In this document: positions 27,291 through 35,505 of the stretch, piece after piece
Layout: every line of letters begins with the position of its first letter
Position numbering within the stretch: position 1 is the stretch's first letter
Notes under the pieces: model-generated
Database searches by the model: none
What the model was told of the DNA's origin: nothing
What the model saw: the letters and a program-made list of their open reading frames with translations, nothing else
NCBI GenBank assembly: GCA_963698435.1
Contig: CAVOQV010000011.1
Location: forward strand, 124,001-188,000
Length of the DNA: 64,000 bases
Source of the DNA: Sva-07 sp963698435
GTDB lineage: Bacteria; Actinomycetota; Acidimicrobiia; Acidimicrobiales; Ilumatobacteraceae
Reading direction: 5' to 3'
Program-made: the position numbers and the translations under genes

Positions 27291-27590
27291 ATGGCCGTCA
27301 AGAAGGCTCCGGCGAAGAAGAAGGCTCCGGCCAAGAAGGCGCCTGCGAAGAAGAAGGCTCCGGCCAAGAAGGCGCCTGCGAAGAAGAAGGCTCCGGCCAA
27401 GAAGGCGCCTGCGAAGAAGAAGGCTCCCGCCAAGAAGGCGCCTGCGAAGAAGAAGGCTCCCGCCAAGAAGGCGCCTGCGAAGAAGAAGGCTCCCGCCAAG
27501 AAGGCGCCTGCGAAGAAGAAGGCTCCCGCCAAGAAGGCGCCTGCGAAGAAGAAGGCTCCCGCCAAGAAGGCGCCTGCCAAGAAGCGCTGA
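27291..27590 (+). CDS. Lysine/alanine/proline repeat protein, histone H1-like tail
   Basis: 99 residues made of MAVKKAPAKK followed by eight exact copies of an 11-residue unit (KAPAKKAPAKK) and a final Arg. About half the residues are Lys, giving an extreme positive charge and certainly disordered, DNA-coating character. It resembles the C-terminal tails of actinobacterial HupB and histone H1-like proteins. Its position 4 bases downstream of the HU stop, with no separate promoter, suggests it is cotranscribed and works with HU on the nucleoid. The start MAVKK is natural, so this is probably not an HU frameshift product. Followed by a strong terminator. Confidence 0.85.
   Translation: MAVKKAPAKKKAPAKKAPAKKKAPAKKAPAKKKAPAKKAPAKKKAPAKKAPAKKKAPAKKAPAKKKAPAKKAPAKKKAPAKKAPAKKKAPAKKAPAKKR
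27321..27584 (+). repeat. 33-bp tandem repeat, eight copies, inside the lysine-rich gene
   Basis: Eight head-to-tail 33-base units encode the 11-residue motif. The first three units use CCG GCC, the last five use CCC GCC at the same place, and only the last unit changes GCG to GCC. This pattern points to recent unit duplication or conversion. Copy number is likely variable between strains. Confidence 0.9.
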
Positions 27591-27623
27591 ACCACCTCGA
27601 TCACGGTCGATTCGGTTGATGCA

Positions 27624-27650
27624 ACGGGGGGCCTTCGGCCCCCCGTTTGC
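27624..27650 (+). terminator. Rho-independent terminator after the HU operon
   Basis: ACGGGGGGCC (27624-27633) and GGCCCCCCGT (27637-27646) form a 10-bp GC stem with a 3-base TTC loop, followed by TTTGCGTT. The clearest intrinsic terminator in the window. It also ends about 20 bases before the convergent PIG-L gene. Confidence 0.9.
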
Positions 27651-27667
27651 GTTCTGGCAGCGGGGCG

Positions 27668-28451
27668 TCAGAGGTCGGCGATGAGCTTGAAGACCTCCGC
27701 CGCGTCCATGTCGAACGGGCGTCCCAGATCACCGAGTCGGTTGCGGATCCGCTGACCGAACGCGGCGAGCTGCTCGTTGTCGACCGCCTTCATCGTCGAT
27801 TCGAACTGGCTCTCGTGGGCCGCCAGACGCGTCGAGCTTGATGTCGACGAACGCACTGACGTCTTCGGCGTGGTCGGGTGCGTCCGCTTCCCACAACAGC
27901 AATGCCTCGGGACGGTGATGGGCGATGCCGTGATCGCGGAAGAAGTGTGGATCTCGGGCAGCGACGATGCCTTCGCACGCGAGCAGGCCGGCGTGTCGAT
28001 GATCGGGATGCAGGCGGTAGCGCTTCCACGGATCGTGGCCGAGCACCACCTGGGGTCTCAGCTCACGGATGATGCGGGCGACCTCACCTCGAGTCGCGAG
28101 ATCGCTGTCGAGTTCACCGTCGACACGCCCCAGAAACCTGACCTCTCCGGCATTCGCTCCCGCCAGACGCCTCGCTGCTTCGCGCTGCTCGTCCTGGCGT
28201 CGGGCGGCGAGAGCTGCGACGTCGACGTCGGGGTCCCAGGTGCCCTTGGAGCCGTCCGTGCACACCAGGTGGTGGACGACGCAGCCGTCAGCGGCCCACT
28301 TGGCCAGGACCCCGCCGCATCCGAACTCGACGTCGTCGGGATGGGCGCCGATCGCAAGCGCGGACGACGGCGTGGCGAGGTCGGCGGTCGCCGGGGTGGC
28401 GAGCGCGGTCGAGTTCAGGGGACTGGGTTGGCCGGGTTCGTTTGCAGCCAT
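27668..28451 (-). CDS. PIG-L family N-acetylglucosaminyl deacetylase (one frameshift)
   Basis: A zinc-dependent deacetylase of the LmbE/MshB type. The metal motif LAIGAHPDDVEFGCGGVLA lies near residue 32. HHLVCTDGSKGTWDPDVD and then HPDHRHAGLLACEGIVAARD carry further metal and catalytic residues. Near 27840 the frame changes, and the true C-terminus (LAAHESQFESTMKAVDNEQL ... FDMDAAEVFKLIADL) ends at 27668. Repaired length about 261 residues. Actinobacterial members act in mycothiol synthesis or recycling, which would fit the mycoredoxin encoded at 37 kb, but the substrate is not proven. The start overlaps the end of cofC by 37 bases. Confidence 0.82.
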
Positions 28452-29026
28452 GCGGGAAGCACTTTCTCGATCAGGGGATGGGCGAGATCTCGGGGGGTGT
28501 CGAGATCGAGGGAGAGGTGAGGATCACATCGGACCTCGACCGGAACGGTGTCCAGCGCGAGCGCCTCACGGAGGTGGCGAGCGAACGAACCCCCTCCGTA
28601 GGCGGCGCGGAGCGCGTGCGTCGCGGGGAACGACATCACGTTGGTGCCATCGTGGCGACGGTCCGGCACCAGGGTGATGCACCCCTCGCGGGCGACGTCG
28701 AGCAGCGCACCGGGAAGCGCGAGGTCGGCGTGGGTGATCAGGAGATGGTCGTAGCCGTCCGCCGTGATGTGCTCGACTCCGTCGTCGACGGCTCCGTTGA
28801 GGCCGAGCCCGGCACCCCAGATCACGTGAGCGCCCATTCGGGTCGCCCACGCGGCGACCTGTTCGTCGTCGCAGGCGACGAACGTGGGGATCTCGGCGAC
28901 GACGTCGAGCACGCCGCTCGCCATCCACTCGGCGAGACGTGCTCGATCGGTGTCGCTGAGCACGCCGGTCAGACGGCCCTTGGCCGCCGTGAATCGTTTG
29001 ACCGGGACCAGGACGGCGAGACGCAC
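28415..29026 (-). CDS. cofC: 2-phospho-L-lactate guanylyltransferase
   Basis: Activates phospholactate (or phosphoenolpyruvate in actinobacteria) with GTP for coenzyme F420 synthesis. 203 residues from GTG 29026. It opens VRLAVLVPVKRFTAAKGRL, the nucleotidyltransferase start, and later has GLGLNGAVDDGVEHI, LLITHADLALPGALLD and DLDTPRDLAHPL, all typical of CofC. GTG 29035 is an alternative start. The product links to the F420-type oxidoreductase at 62.8 kb. The start sits just below a TACAGT-type -10 element within an inverted repeat, so the message may be leaderless. Confidence 0.88.
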   Translation of the reverse strand: MRLAVLVPVKRFTAAKGRLTGVLSDTDRARLAEWMASGVLDVVAEIPTFVACDDEQVAAWATRMGAHVIWGAGLGLNGAVDDGVEHITADGYDHLLITHADLALPGALLDVAREGCITLVPDRRHDGTNVMSFPATHALRAAYGGGSFARHLREALALDTVPVEVRCDPHLSLDLDTPRDLAHPLIEKVLPAWLQTNPANPVP

Positions 29027-29029
29027 TGG

Positions 29030-29080
29030 GGCCACTGTAGGAGGCCACGGTCCGCGCGGCGAGGTCGCAGTACAGTGGCC
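29030..29080. promoter_or_regulatory. Divergent promoter region with inverted repeat (cofC/gpsA)
   Basis: GGCCACTGTA (29030-29039) and TACAGTGGCC (29071-29080) are perfect inverted copies. Each arm contains TACAGT oriented as a -10 box for the gene on its side: toward cofC (8 bases from its start) and toward gpsA. The symmetry could equally be a regulator site. Confidence 0.45.
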
Positions 29081-29145
29081 GTGGCGCCGCGACCAGGGTG
29101 GTGCCGACGCCCGCACGCTGCGGGGAGCTGGACCGGGGGACGGAC

Positions 29146-30153
29146 ATGAGTGCATCGACGATCAACGTGGCAGTGATCGGCGCCGGGTCGTGGGGGACCA
29201 CGGTCGCTGCCCTGGCGGCGGTGAACACGCCGACGGTGCTGTGGGCTCGTCGCCGGGAACTGGCCGACGAGATCAACGAGGCGGGCGTCAATCCCGAGTA
29301 CCTGCCCAACTTCACACTGCCCGACGCGCTCCGAGCGACCGATTCGCTCGCTGACGCCGTCGGACACGCCGATGTCGTCGTCATGGCGGTGCCGTCACAC
29401 GGTTACCGGGATGTCGCCGTCGAAGCGGCCGCGTCGATCCGGCCGTGGGTCCCGGTCGTGTCGCTGTCGAAGGGGCTCGAACGCACGACGCTCAAGCGGA
29501 TGAGCGAAGTCACCGAAGACGCGATGCCCGGCCACCCGGTGGCGGTGCTCACCGGCCCGAACCTCGCGAAGGAGATCCTCAGCGGTCAGCCGGCCGCCAG
29601 CGTCGTCGCCATCGACGACGTGACCATCGCCAACGAACTGCAGCGCATCTTCAGCCGTCCGAGCCTGCGCGTGTACACGAACGCGGACGTGGTCGGCTGC
29701 GAGGTGGCTGGCGTCGTCAAGAACGTCATCGCCATCGCCGCCGGCATGGCCGAGGGCATGGGGTTCGGCGACAACACCCGGGCCACTCTGATCACGCGCG
29801 GCCTGGCCGAGATGACCCGATTGGGGGTGGCGATGGGCGGCCAGCCGGTCACCTTCGCCGGCCTCGCGGGCATGGGCGACCTGATCGCCACGTGTTCGTC
29901 GAAGCAGAGCCGCAACAACCAGGTCGGCCTGCAGCTGGGGCAGGGCAAGACCATCGAGGAGATCCTCGACGCCACCAACATGGTGGCGGAAGGGGTGAAG
30001 TCGTCGCCGAGCGTGCTCGACCTCGCTCGCCGGTACGGTGTCGAGATGCCGATCACCGAGCAGGTCGTCGCCGTCTGCCACGAGAACCGCCTCGCTTCGG
30101 ATGCGCTCGCCGCGTTGATGCAGCGCAGCCGCAAGGGCGAATTCGACGCGTGA
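29146..30153 (+). CDS. gpsA: Glycerol-3-phosphate dehydrogenase [NAD(P)+]
   Basis: Reduces dihydroxyacetone phosphate to sn-glycerol-3-phosphate for phospholipid synthesis. 335 residues from ATG 29146. The Rossmann motif is VAVIGAGSWGTTVAALAA at residues 8-25. VSLSKGLERTTLKRMSE, VLTGPNLAKEI, EVAGVVKNVIAIAAGMAEG (catalytic Lys) and TFAGLAGMGDLIATCSS are family landmarks. An upstream ATG (29098) gives no similarity. The next gene starts inside its stop (GTGA). Confidence 0.95.
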   Translation: MSASTINVAVIGAGSWGTTVAALAAVNTPTVLWARRRELADEINEAGVNPEYLPNFTLPDALRATDSLADAVGHADVVVMAVPSHGYRDVAVEAAASIRPWVPVVSLSKGLERTTLKRMSEVTEDAMPGHPVAVLTGPNLAKEILSGQPAASVVAIDDVTIANELQRIFSRPSLRVYTNADVVGCEVAGVVKNVIAIAAGMAEGMGFGDNTRATLITRGLAEMTRLGVAMGGQPVTFAGLAGMGDLIATCSSKQSRNNQVGLQLGQGKTIEEILDATNMVAEGVKSSPSVLDLARRYGVEMPITEQVVAVCHENRLASDALAALMQRSRKGEFDA

Positions 30154-31427
30154 GCGCCACCGAACTCGAGGGCGCGAACGTTCGCGATGCTGCCGACTTC
30201 ACGCTGATCGGATCGGTGGGGGCGCCGTCTCGAGCCTGGGTGTCCTCGTGCGGAGATGTCGTCCCGGTCCGCGGTGACGGCGAGGAGTCGACCGTGCAGT
30301 GGTTCGTCGCGGCCGAGGATCGCTGGCACGTACCCGCATCCGAAACTGCGGTACGCCAACGCCGAGTCGAGGGGACGCCGGTCGTCGAGACCCGGCTCAG
30401 AGTGCCCGAGGGCGACGCCATCCAGCGCGTGTGGTCGGTGCCGGACGCCGGTGGGCTGACCGTGATCGAGGTCGAGAACGCGTCCGCGCTGCCGTTCGCC
30501 GTTGCGTTCTCCGGGACCCGACTGCTCACCGAACGTCCGCCCGCTGACGTGCCGATCCGCGGGATCGATCTTCCCGAGGGCGCCATCGTGCTCCCGGTGG
30601 CCCATCGTGCGTCGATCCGCGTGGCGATCCCACACGATCCTGCCCGGTTCTCGACGTGGGCCCTCCCGGCGCTCGCTCCCGCGATGGCCGTGGTGCGCGG
30701 CTGGGAGACGGTCGTGCACCGCGCCAGCCGTCTCCTGCTGCCCGACGCCGACCTCGGCGAGGCGGTCACCGCCGCCCGCAGCGACCTGCTGCTCACCGGG
30801 CCGGTCGACGTGGACGACCCGATCGGGTTTCTGCTCGATGTCGCCGAGTTGGGTCGGCTCGGCGACGACGCCGACACCTGGATGCCCGAGATCGTCGAGC
30901 CGATCGCGTCCGTCGCTCGATGGGATCACCCTGAGGTCGATCTGGCACTGCGGGCATGCGAACGGCTGGCGGTGTCGGCCGGTGACGAGCGTGCCGCCGG
31001 TGACATCGCCCGTCTCCGCCGGCGCCGGATCAGCGACGGCCGAGTGGCAACGCCGACGTCCGGCAAGCCGTCGTCGTTCTCCGACCTGCAGCGAGGCGAG
31101 TCGGTCGGGCGCTTCGTCGCCCAGGTCGAGCAACGCATCGCCGACGGTGGCCGCCTGCTGCCACTCGGCATCCCGCACCGCTGGCTGGGCTCGAACTTCG
31201 AGGTGCACGGCGTGCCCACCGGTCCACGCTCGACCGTCGGCTTCGCCGTCCGCTGGCACGGCGAACGGCCGGCGGTGCTCTGGGAGCAGCATGGACCGGC
31301 CCAGATGCTGACCGCACCGGCCGTCGACCCCGACTGGTCGAGTGGGGCCGCGTCAGGAGAGGCCCTGTGGGCGGCGCCGCCACAACCGAAGCGCATCGGC
31401 GTCGCCATCGATCTCGGCGACGGCTGA
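30150..31427 (+). CDS. Conserved-looking protein of unknown function, coupled to gpsA
   Basis: 425 residues, cytoplasmic by composition, with no signal peptide or membrane segment. GTG 30150 overlaps the gpsA stop, and rnhB starts two bases after its own stop, so it is cotranslated with both. I do not recognise a domain. The N-terminal 190 residues look beta-rich (TLIGSVGAPSRAWVSSCGDV; WSVPDAGGLTVIEVENASA; FAVAFSGTRLLTERPPADVP). The middle third (residues 200-300) is helical and Ala/Leu/Arg-rich. The C-terminal part has HRWLGSNFEVHGVPTGPRS and TVGFAVRWHGERPAVLWEQ. Its place between lipid-precursor synthesis and RNase HII gives no clear role. Confidence 0.8.
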   Translation: MSATELEGANVRDAADFTLIGSVGAPSRAWVSSCGDVVPVRGDGEESTVQWFVAAEDRWHVPASETAVRQRRVEGTPVVETRLRVPEGDAIQRVWSVPDAGGLTVIEVENASALPFAVAFSGTRLLTERPPADVPIRGIDLPEGAIVLPVAHRASIRVAIPHDPARFSTWALPALAPAMAVVRGWETVVHRASRLLLPDADLGEAVTAARSDLLLTGPVDVDDPIGFLLDVAELGRLGDDADTWMPEIVEPIASVARWDHPEVDLALRACERLAVSAGDERAAGDIARLRRRRISDGRVATPTSGKPSSFSDLQRGESVGRFVAQVEQRIADGGRLLPLGIPHRWLGSNFEVHGVPTGPRSTVGFAVRWHGERPAVLWEQHGPAQMLTAPAVDPDWSSGAASGEALWAAPPQPKRIGVAIDLGDG

Positions 31428-31428
31428 C

Positions 31429-32130
31429 GTGAGCCGGGTCACCTCCCGCCCCAAGCAGTCGAAGAAGCGGGCACCGACGCGAGCGATCGAGAAGTCACTG
31501 TGGGAGCGCGGTCACGAGACCGTGGTCGGCATCGACGAGGTCGGCCGAGGAGCCTGGGCGGGGCCGCTGTCGGTCGGTGCGGCGATCCTGCCGCGCGACA
31601 GCCGCGTGAACGGTGTTCGAGACTCGAAGCTGCTCACCGAGCGCGAGCGCGAGGCCCTCTTCGAGAAGCTCGCCGCCTGGTGCGTCGCGTGGTCGGTCGG
31701 GTCGGTGAGTCACGAGGAATGTGATCGGCTCGGAATGTCGGCCGCGCAGAAGCTGGCGGCACGCCGAGCGATCGACGGGCTCGGTGTCGAACCGGACGTC
31801 GCCGTCACCGACGGCACGTGGGACTTCGTCTCGCCTGCGGTGCCGCACGTCGAGTTGGCGGTGAAGGCCGACCTGCGCTGCCTGAGCGTGGCGACGGCCA
31901 GCATCCTGGCCAAGGTGGTGCGCGACCGCGAGATGCGAGCCCAGGCCGAGAGCTACCCGAACTGGTCGTTCGACACGAACAAGGGCTACCCGTGTCCGGT
32001 CCACAAAGCGGCGCTGCTCGGCTACGGGCCCTGCGCGATCCACCGCAGGACGTGGGTGTTCATGGACAACTACGTCCCCTGGACTGCCATCCGCCGCACC
32101 CCGCCCGCCGGTCAGTCCGCTCTCTTCTGA
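31429..32130 (+). CDS. rnhB: Ribonuclease HII
   Basis: Cuts RNA in RNA/DNA hybrids and removes single ribonucleotides from DNA. 233 residues from GTG 31429. The catalytic acids are in VGIDEVGRGAWAGP (Asp-Glu), VRDSKLL (Asp) and ASILAKVVRDREM (Asp). The C-terminal FDTNKGYPCPVHKAALLGYG matches the family's substrate-binding part. A basic N-terminal extension of about 25 residues precedes the fold. It is the third gene of gpsA-unknown-rnhB and converges on otsB with 6 bases between stops. Confidence 0.94.
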   Translation: MSRVTSRPKQSKKRAPTRAIEKSLWERGHETVVGIDEVGRGAWAGPLSVGAAILPRDSRVNGVRDSKLLTEREREALFEKLAAWCVAWSVGSVSHEECDRLGMSAAQKLAARRAIDGLGVEPDVAVTDGTWDFVSPAVPHVELAVKADLRCLSVATASILAKVVRDREMRAQAESYPNWSFDTNKGYPCPVHKAALLGYGPCAIHRRTWVFMDNYVPWTAIRRTPPAGQSALF

Positions 32131-32136
32131 CGAGCG

Positions 32137-32889
32137 TCACGGATTCGCAAGCGATCGGAGGAAGGCGAGGACGGCGTCGGGGTCGGCGAGCCGGTAGGGA
32201 GCGATCGTGGCGGCGTCGCCGACCTTGATGGCGATGTCGCCCGGCGACAGGTGTGCGAAGGCGTCTTCGTCGGTGACGTCGTCGCCGACGAACACGGTGG
32301 CGGCGACGCCGAGTTCGTCCCCGAGCGCCACCAGCGCAGTGCCCTTGTCAGCGTGACGGGCGAAGGCCTCCAGTACGCCGCTGCCGGCCTTGGTGCTCGC
32401 CCCTTCGACGCCCTCGACCAGTTCGTCGAGCCCGGCCAGTGCCGCATCTCCAGCTGCGTCGTCCGCTTGACGGACGTGCAACACCACGCTCGCTGGTTTG
32501 CGTTCGACCCACGCCCCGTCGCCGGCCTGGCTGGCGGCAGCGGTGGCGGCGTCGTCGAGCACGGCCAGCCGAGCCGTTTCGTCGGCGCTGAGCGGCGCCA
32601 TCGGCTGATCCCGGGTCTCCATGCCGTGTGACCCGATCACGTCGACGTCGTCGCCGAAGCCGAACTGGGCCAGCCCGGCCAGTGAGCGGCCCGACACCAC
32701 GGCAACGTGCACGCCATCGAGTGCTGCGACGGCGCTCACCGCTGCGCCCATTCCGGTGAGCAGTCTGGCGTCGTCTGCGTGGGCGACGATCGGAGCGAGC
32801 ACCCCGTCGACGTCCAGGCCGAGCAACATCGGTCGTGCGCATCCGGCGACCGCTCGGGCAATCACAACGGGGTCGTCGTACGCGGCCAC
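32137..32889 (-). CDS. otsB: Trehalose-6-phosphate phosphatase
   Basis: Removes the phosphate from trehalose-6-phosphate. 250 residues of the HAD fold. LLGLDVDGVLAPIV holds the nucleophile Asp and acid/base Asp. VAVVSGRSLAGL is motif II. The C-terminal FVGDDVTDEDAFAHL gives the metal-binding Asp residues, and a Lys lies in RHADKGTAL. Last gene of the minus-strand operon, 13 bases after otsA. With OtsA it makes the osmolyte trehalose. Confidence 0.93.
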   Translation of the reverse strand: MAAYDDPVVIARAVAGCARPMLLGLDVDGVLAPIVAHADDARLLTGMGAAVSAVAALDGVHVAVVSGRSLAGLAQFGFGDDVDVIGSHGMETRDQPMAPLSADETARLAVLDDAATAAASQAGDGAWVERKPASVVLHVRQADDAAGDAALAGLDELVEGVEGASTKAGSGVLEAFARHADKGTALVALGDELGVAATVFVGDDVTDEDAFAHLSPGDIAIKVGDAATIAPYRLADPDAVLAFLRSLANP

Positions 32890-32902
32890 GTTGCCAGTCT
32901 GC

Positions 32903-34342
32903 TCAGTCGTGAGTGACTGGTGGAGAACCGGCCGCGGCGAGCTGCGACAGGAATCGGTCGGCCCAGCCCTGGACGTCGCTCTTGCGGATCTGGTCGCGCA
33001 GGCCGGCCATGCGGCTGCGTCGCTCGTGGCGATGCATCTCGACGGCGGTGAGGATGGCCCGCTGCAGGGCGCGATCGTCGTGAGGGTTGACGAGCACGGC
33101 GTCGGTCAACTCGTCGGCGGCCCCGGCGAACTCGGACAGCACCAAGACGCCGTCACCGTCGATGTGGGACGCCGCGTACTCCTTGGCCACGAGGTTCATC
33201 CCGTCGCGGAACGGAGTGACCAGCATGACGTCGCCGGCGCGGTACAGCGCGATCAACTCGTCGAACGGCAAGGTCTGGTACAGGTAGTGCACGACCGGGA
33301 GCCCGATGCGGCTGTACCGGCCGTTGATGGCACCGACGAGCCGCTCGACCTCGTGGCGCTCGTCCTGGTAGTGCTCGACGGCTTCGCGAGTCGGTGTCGC
33401 GACCTGGATCATGACGTGTCGTTCAGGGTCGAGTTCGCCGGATTCGAGCAGCGCCGCGAACGCCTTCATGCGCAGGCCGATGCCCTTGGTGTAGTCGAGC
33501 CGGTCGACGCCGAGCAGGATGACCTCGGGATCGCCGAGGCGCGCCCGGATCTGGCTCATCCGTTGACGGGTGGCGCGTCCGGCGGCCACCTCCTCGACGT
33601 CGCCGACGTCGATCGAGATCGGAAATGTGCCGACCTGGGTGATGCGATCGGGATGCTCGATCGTGCGATCGTCGAGCGCATCGACGTCGACGAGTTCCTG
33701 GGCCGCCGCCACGAAGTTCGAGGCGTCCTTCGGTCGCTGGAAACCGACGAGGTCAGACCCCAGCAGTCCGTCGACCACCTCGGTGCGCCAGGGCAGCCGG
33801 GAGAACAACTCGTAGGGTGGGAACGGGATGTGCAGGAAGAACCCGATCGTGACGTCGCTGCGCCGGTCACGCAGCATCCTGGGAACGAGCTGCAGCTGGT
33901 AGTCGTGAATCCACACGATGGCGTCGGGCGGCGCGATGTCCGCGATCGCGACCGCGAAGCGCTCATTGACCGCCACGTAGGCGTCCCACTGCTCGCCGGA
34001 GTACGTCGACTCCCGCAGCGCGTCGTGGTACAGCGGCCACAGCGAGTCGTTGGAGAAACCCTCGTAGTAGAGCTCGAGTTCCTCTGCACTGATCGGGACG
34101 GGGTACAAGTCGACGCCCTCGACCTCGAACGGATCGGTGTGATCGTCGGAGTCGCCGGTCCAGCCGACCCAGGTGCCGCCGGTGTCTCGCAACATCGGCA
34201 ACAGCGCACGAACGAGACCGCCGGGGCTCGCCGTCCAGCCGTCGTGGCTGCGCATCACGGGCAGGCGATTCGCTGCGATGACGATCGGCCGCTCGGGGAG
34301 TGGGGCCTCGTGGGCCAGCGGGAAGTCGGGTGGCAGGCTCAT
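32903..34342 (-). CDS. otsA: Trehalose-6-phosphate synthase
   Basis: Transfers glucose from UDP- or GDP-glucose to glucose-6-phosphate. 479 residues, GT20 family. VIAANRLPVMRSHDGW and SPGGLVRAL form the N-terminal glycine-rich loop. VWIHDYQLQLVPRMLRDR, GFFLHIPFPPYELFSRLPW, LLGVDRLDYTKGIGLRMKAF and VTPFRDGMNLVAKEYAAS follow in the expected order. The start ATG overlaps the stop of the cystathionine gamma-synthase gene (ATGA), so trehalose and sulfur amino acid genes are translationally coupled. Confidence 0.95.
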   Translation of the reverse strand: MSLPPDFPLAHEAPLPERPIVIAANRLPVMRSHDGWTASPGGLVRALLPMLRDTGGTWVGWTGDSDDHTDPFEVEGVDLYPVPISAEELELYYEGFSNDSLWPLYHDALRESTYSGEQWDAYVAVNERFAVAIADIAPPDAIVWIHDYQLQLVPRMLRDRRSDVTIGFFLHIPFPPYELFSRLPWRTEVVDGLLGSDLVGFQRPKDASNFVAAAQELVDVDALDDRTIEHPDRITQVGTFPISIDVGDVEEVAAGRATRQRMSQIRARLGDPEVILLGVDRLDYTKGIGLRMKAFAALLESGELDPERHVMIQVATPTREAVEHYQDERHEVERLVGAINGRYSRIGLPVVHYLYQTLPFDELIALYRAGDVMLVTPFRDGMNLVAKEYAASHIDGDGVLVLSEFAGAADELTDAVLVNPHDDRALQRAILTAVEMHRHERRSRMAGLRDQIRKSDVQGWADRFLSQLAAAGSPPVTHD

Positions 34343-35505
34343 CCGATGCGTTCGAGCGCCTGTTCGAGATCGGCGACGAGGTCGGCGGCGTCCTCGATGC
34401 CGACGGACAGGCGCACCAGATTGTCGGGAACCTCCAGCGGCGAGCCGGCGGCCGAAGCGTGGGTCATCGCTCCAGGATGCTCGATCAGGCTTTCGACGGC
34501 GCCGAGGGACTCGGCGAGCGTGAACACCTGGGTGGAATCGGCGACGGTCATCGCTGCCGTCATTCCCGCTCTGACCGTGAACGACACCATGCCGCCGAAG
34601 TCGCGCATCTGCTTGGCGGCTGCCGCGTGGCCGGGATGGTCGGGGAGCTGCGGGTAGAGGACCCGGTCGACGGCGGGATGGCCAGAGAGCAGGTCGACGA
34701 CAGCACGAGCGTTCTCGCAGTGGCGGTCCATCCGCACTGCCAGCGTCTTGACGCCGCGCAGGACGAGGTAGCAGTCGAACGGTGCGGGAACCGCACCGGC
34801 GGCGTTCTGGGTGAAGCGCAAGCGCTCGGCGAGCTCGTCGTCGTTCACCGCGACGAATCCGCCGATCACGTCACTGTGGCCTCCGAGGTACTTGGTGGCC
34901 GAGTGCACGACGACGTCGGCGCCGAGTCCGAGCGGCTGCTGCAGATACGGCGTGGCGAAGGTGTTGTCGACGACCACGATCGCCCCGCGGGAACGTGCGA
35001 TGTCGGCGATCGCCTCGATGTCGAAACAGGTGAGCAGCGGGTTGGTGGGCGTTTCGAGCCACACCAGACCGACGTCGTCGGGCCAGCGCTCCCTCAGCCC
35101 GTCGAGGTCGGTGAGGTCGACGGCCGTCCAGGGGAACCCGAGCGGGCTCCACACCTTGGAGATCAGCCGGAACGTCCCGCCGTAGGCGTCGTTGCCGAGC
35201 AGGATCCGCTGGCCGGGCCGCAGAAGTCGGAGGATGTTGTCCTCGGCAGCGAGACCGCTGGCGAATGCGAGGCCGTGAGCGGCGTCTTCCAGCGAAGCGA
35301 CCTGGGTTTCGAGGGCCGACCGGGTCGGATTGCCCGACCGCGAGTATTCGAACCCCTTGTGACCGCCGACGCCGTCCTGGGCGAATGTGGTCGACAGCGA
35401 GATCGGCGTCACGACCGCACCGGTGGTCGGCTCGGGATCCTGGCCGGCGTGGATCGCTCGGGTGGAAAAACCCTGTCGTGCGGTCGCGTCGTCGAGGTCA
35501 CCCAT
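34339..35505 (-). CDS. Cystathionine gamma-synthase/lyase family PLP enzyme
   Basis: A gamma-elimination/replacement enzyme of sulfur amino acid metabolism. 388 residues from ATG 35505. FSTRAIHAGQDPEPTTGAVV is the usual start. YSRSGNPTRSALE, VVVDNTFATPYLQQPLGLGA and VVHSATKYLGGHSDVIGGF (PLP-binding Lys) are the landmarks. Directly downstream of cystathionine beta-synthase with an 8-base overlap, which favours a role as cystathionine gamma-lyase in reverse transsulfuration (homocysteine to cysteine), although gamma-synthase (metB) cannot be excluded from sequence. Confidence 0.92.
   Translation of the reverse strand: MGDLDDATARQGFSTRAIHAGQDPEPTTGAVVTPISLSTTFAQDGVGGHKGFEYSRSGNPTRSALETQVASLEDAAHGLAFASGLAAEDNILRLLRPGQRILLGNDAYGGTFRLISKVWSPLGFPWTAVDLTDLDGLRERWPDDVGLVWLETPTNPLLTCFDIEAIADIARSRGAIVVVDNTFATPYLQQPLGLGADVVVHSATKYLGGHSDVIGGFVAVNDDELAERLRFTQNAAGAVPAPFDCYLVLRGVKTLAVRMDRHCENARAVVDLLSGHPAVDRVLYPQLPDHPGHAAAAKQMRDFGGMVSFTVRAGMTAAMTVADSTQVFTLAESLGAVESLIEHPGAMTHASAAGSPLEVPDNLVRLSVGIEDAADLVADLEQALERIG

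Noticed and set aside
27321..27584. Possible CRISPR array
   Set aside because: Units are contiguous, without spacers, and encode a regular protein repeat.
26978..27604. Minus-strand frame encoding a Phe/Ala/Gly repeat protein (AFLAGAFFFAG units)
   Set aside because: Antisense of the lysine-rich repeat gene. The plus strand has HU upstream, a natural start and a terminator downstream.
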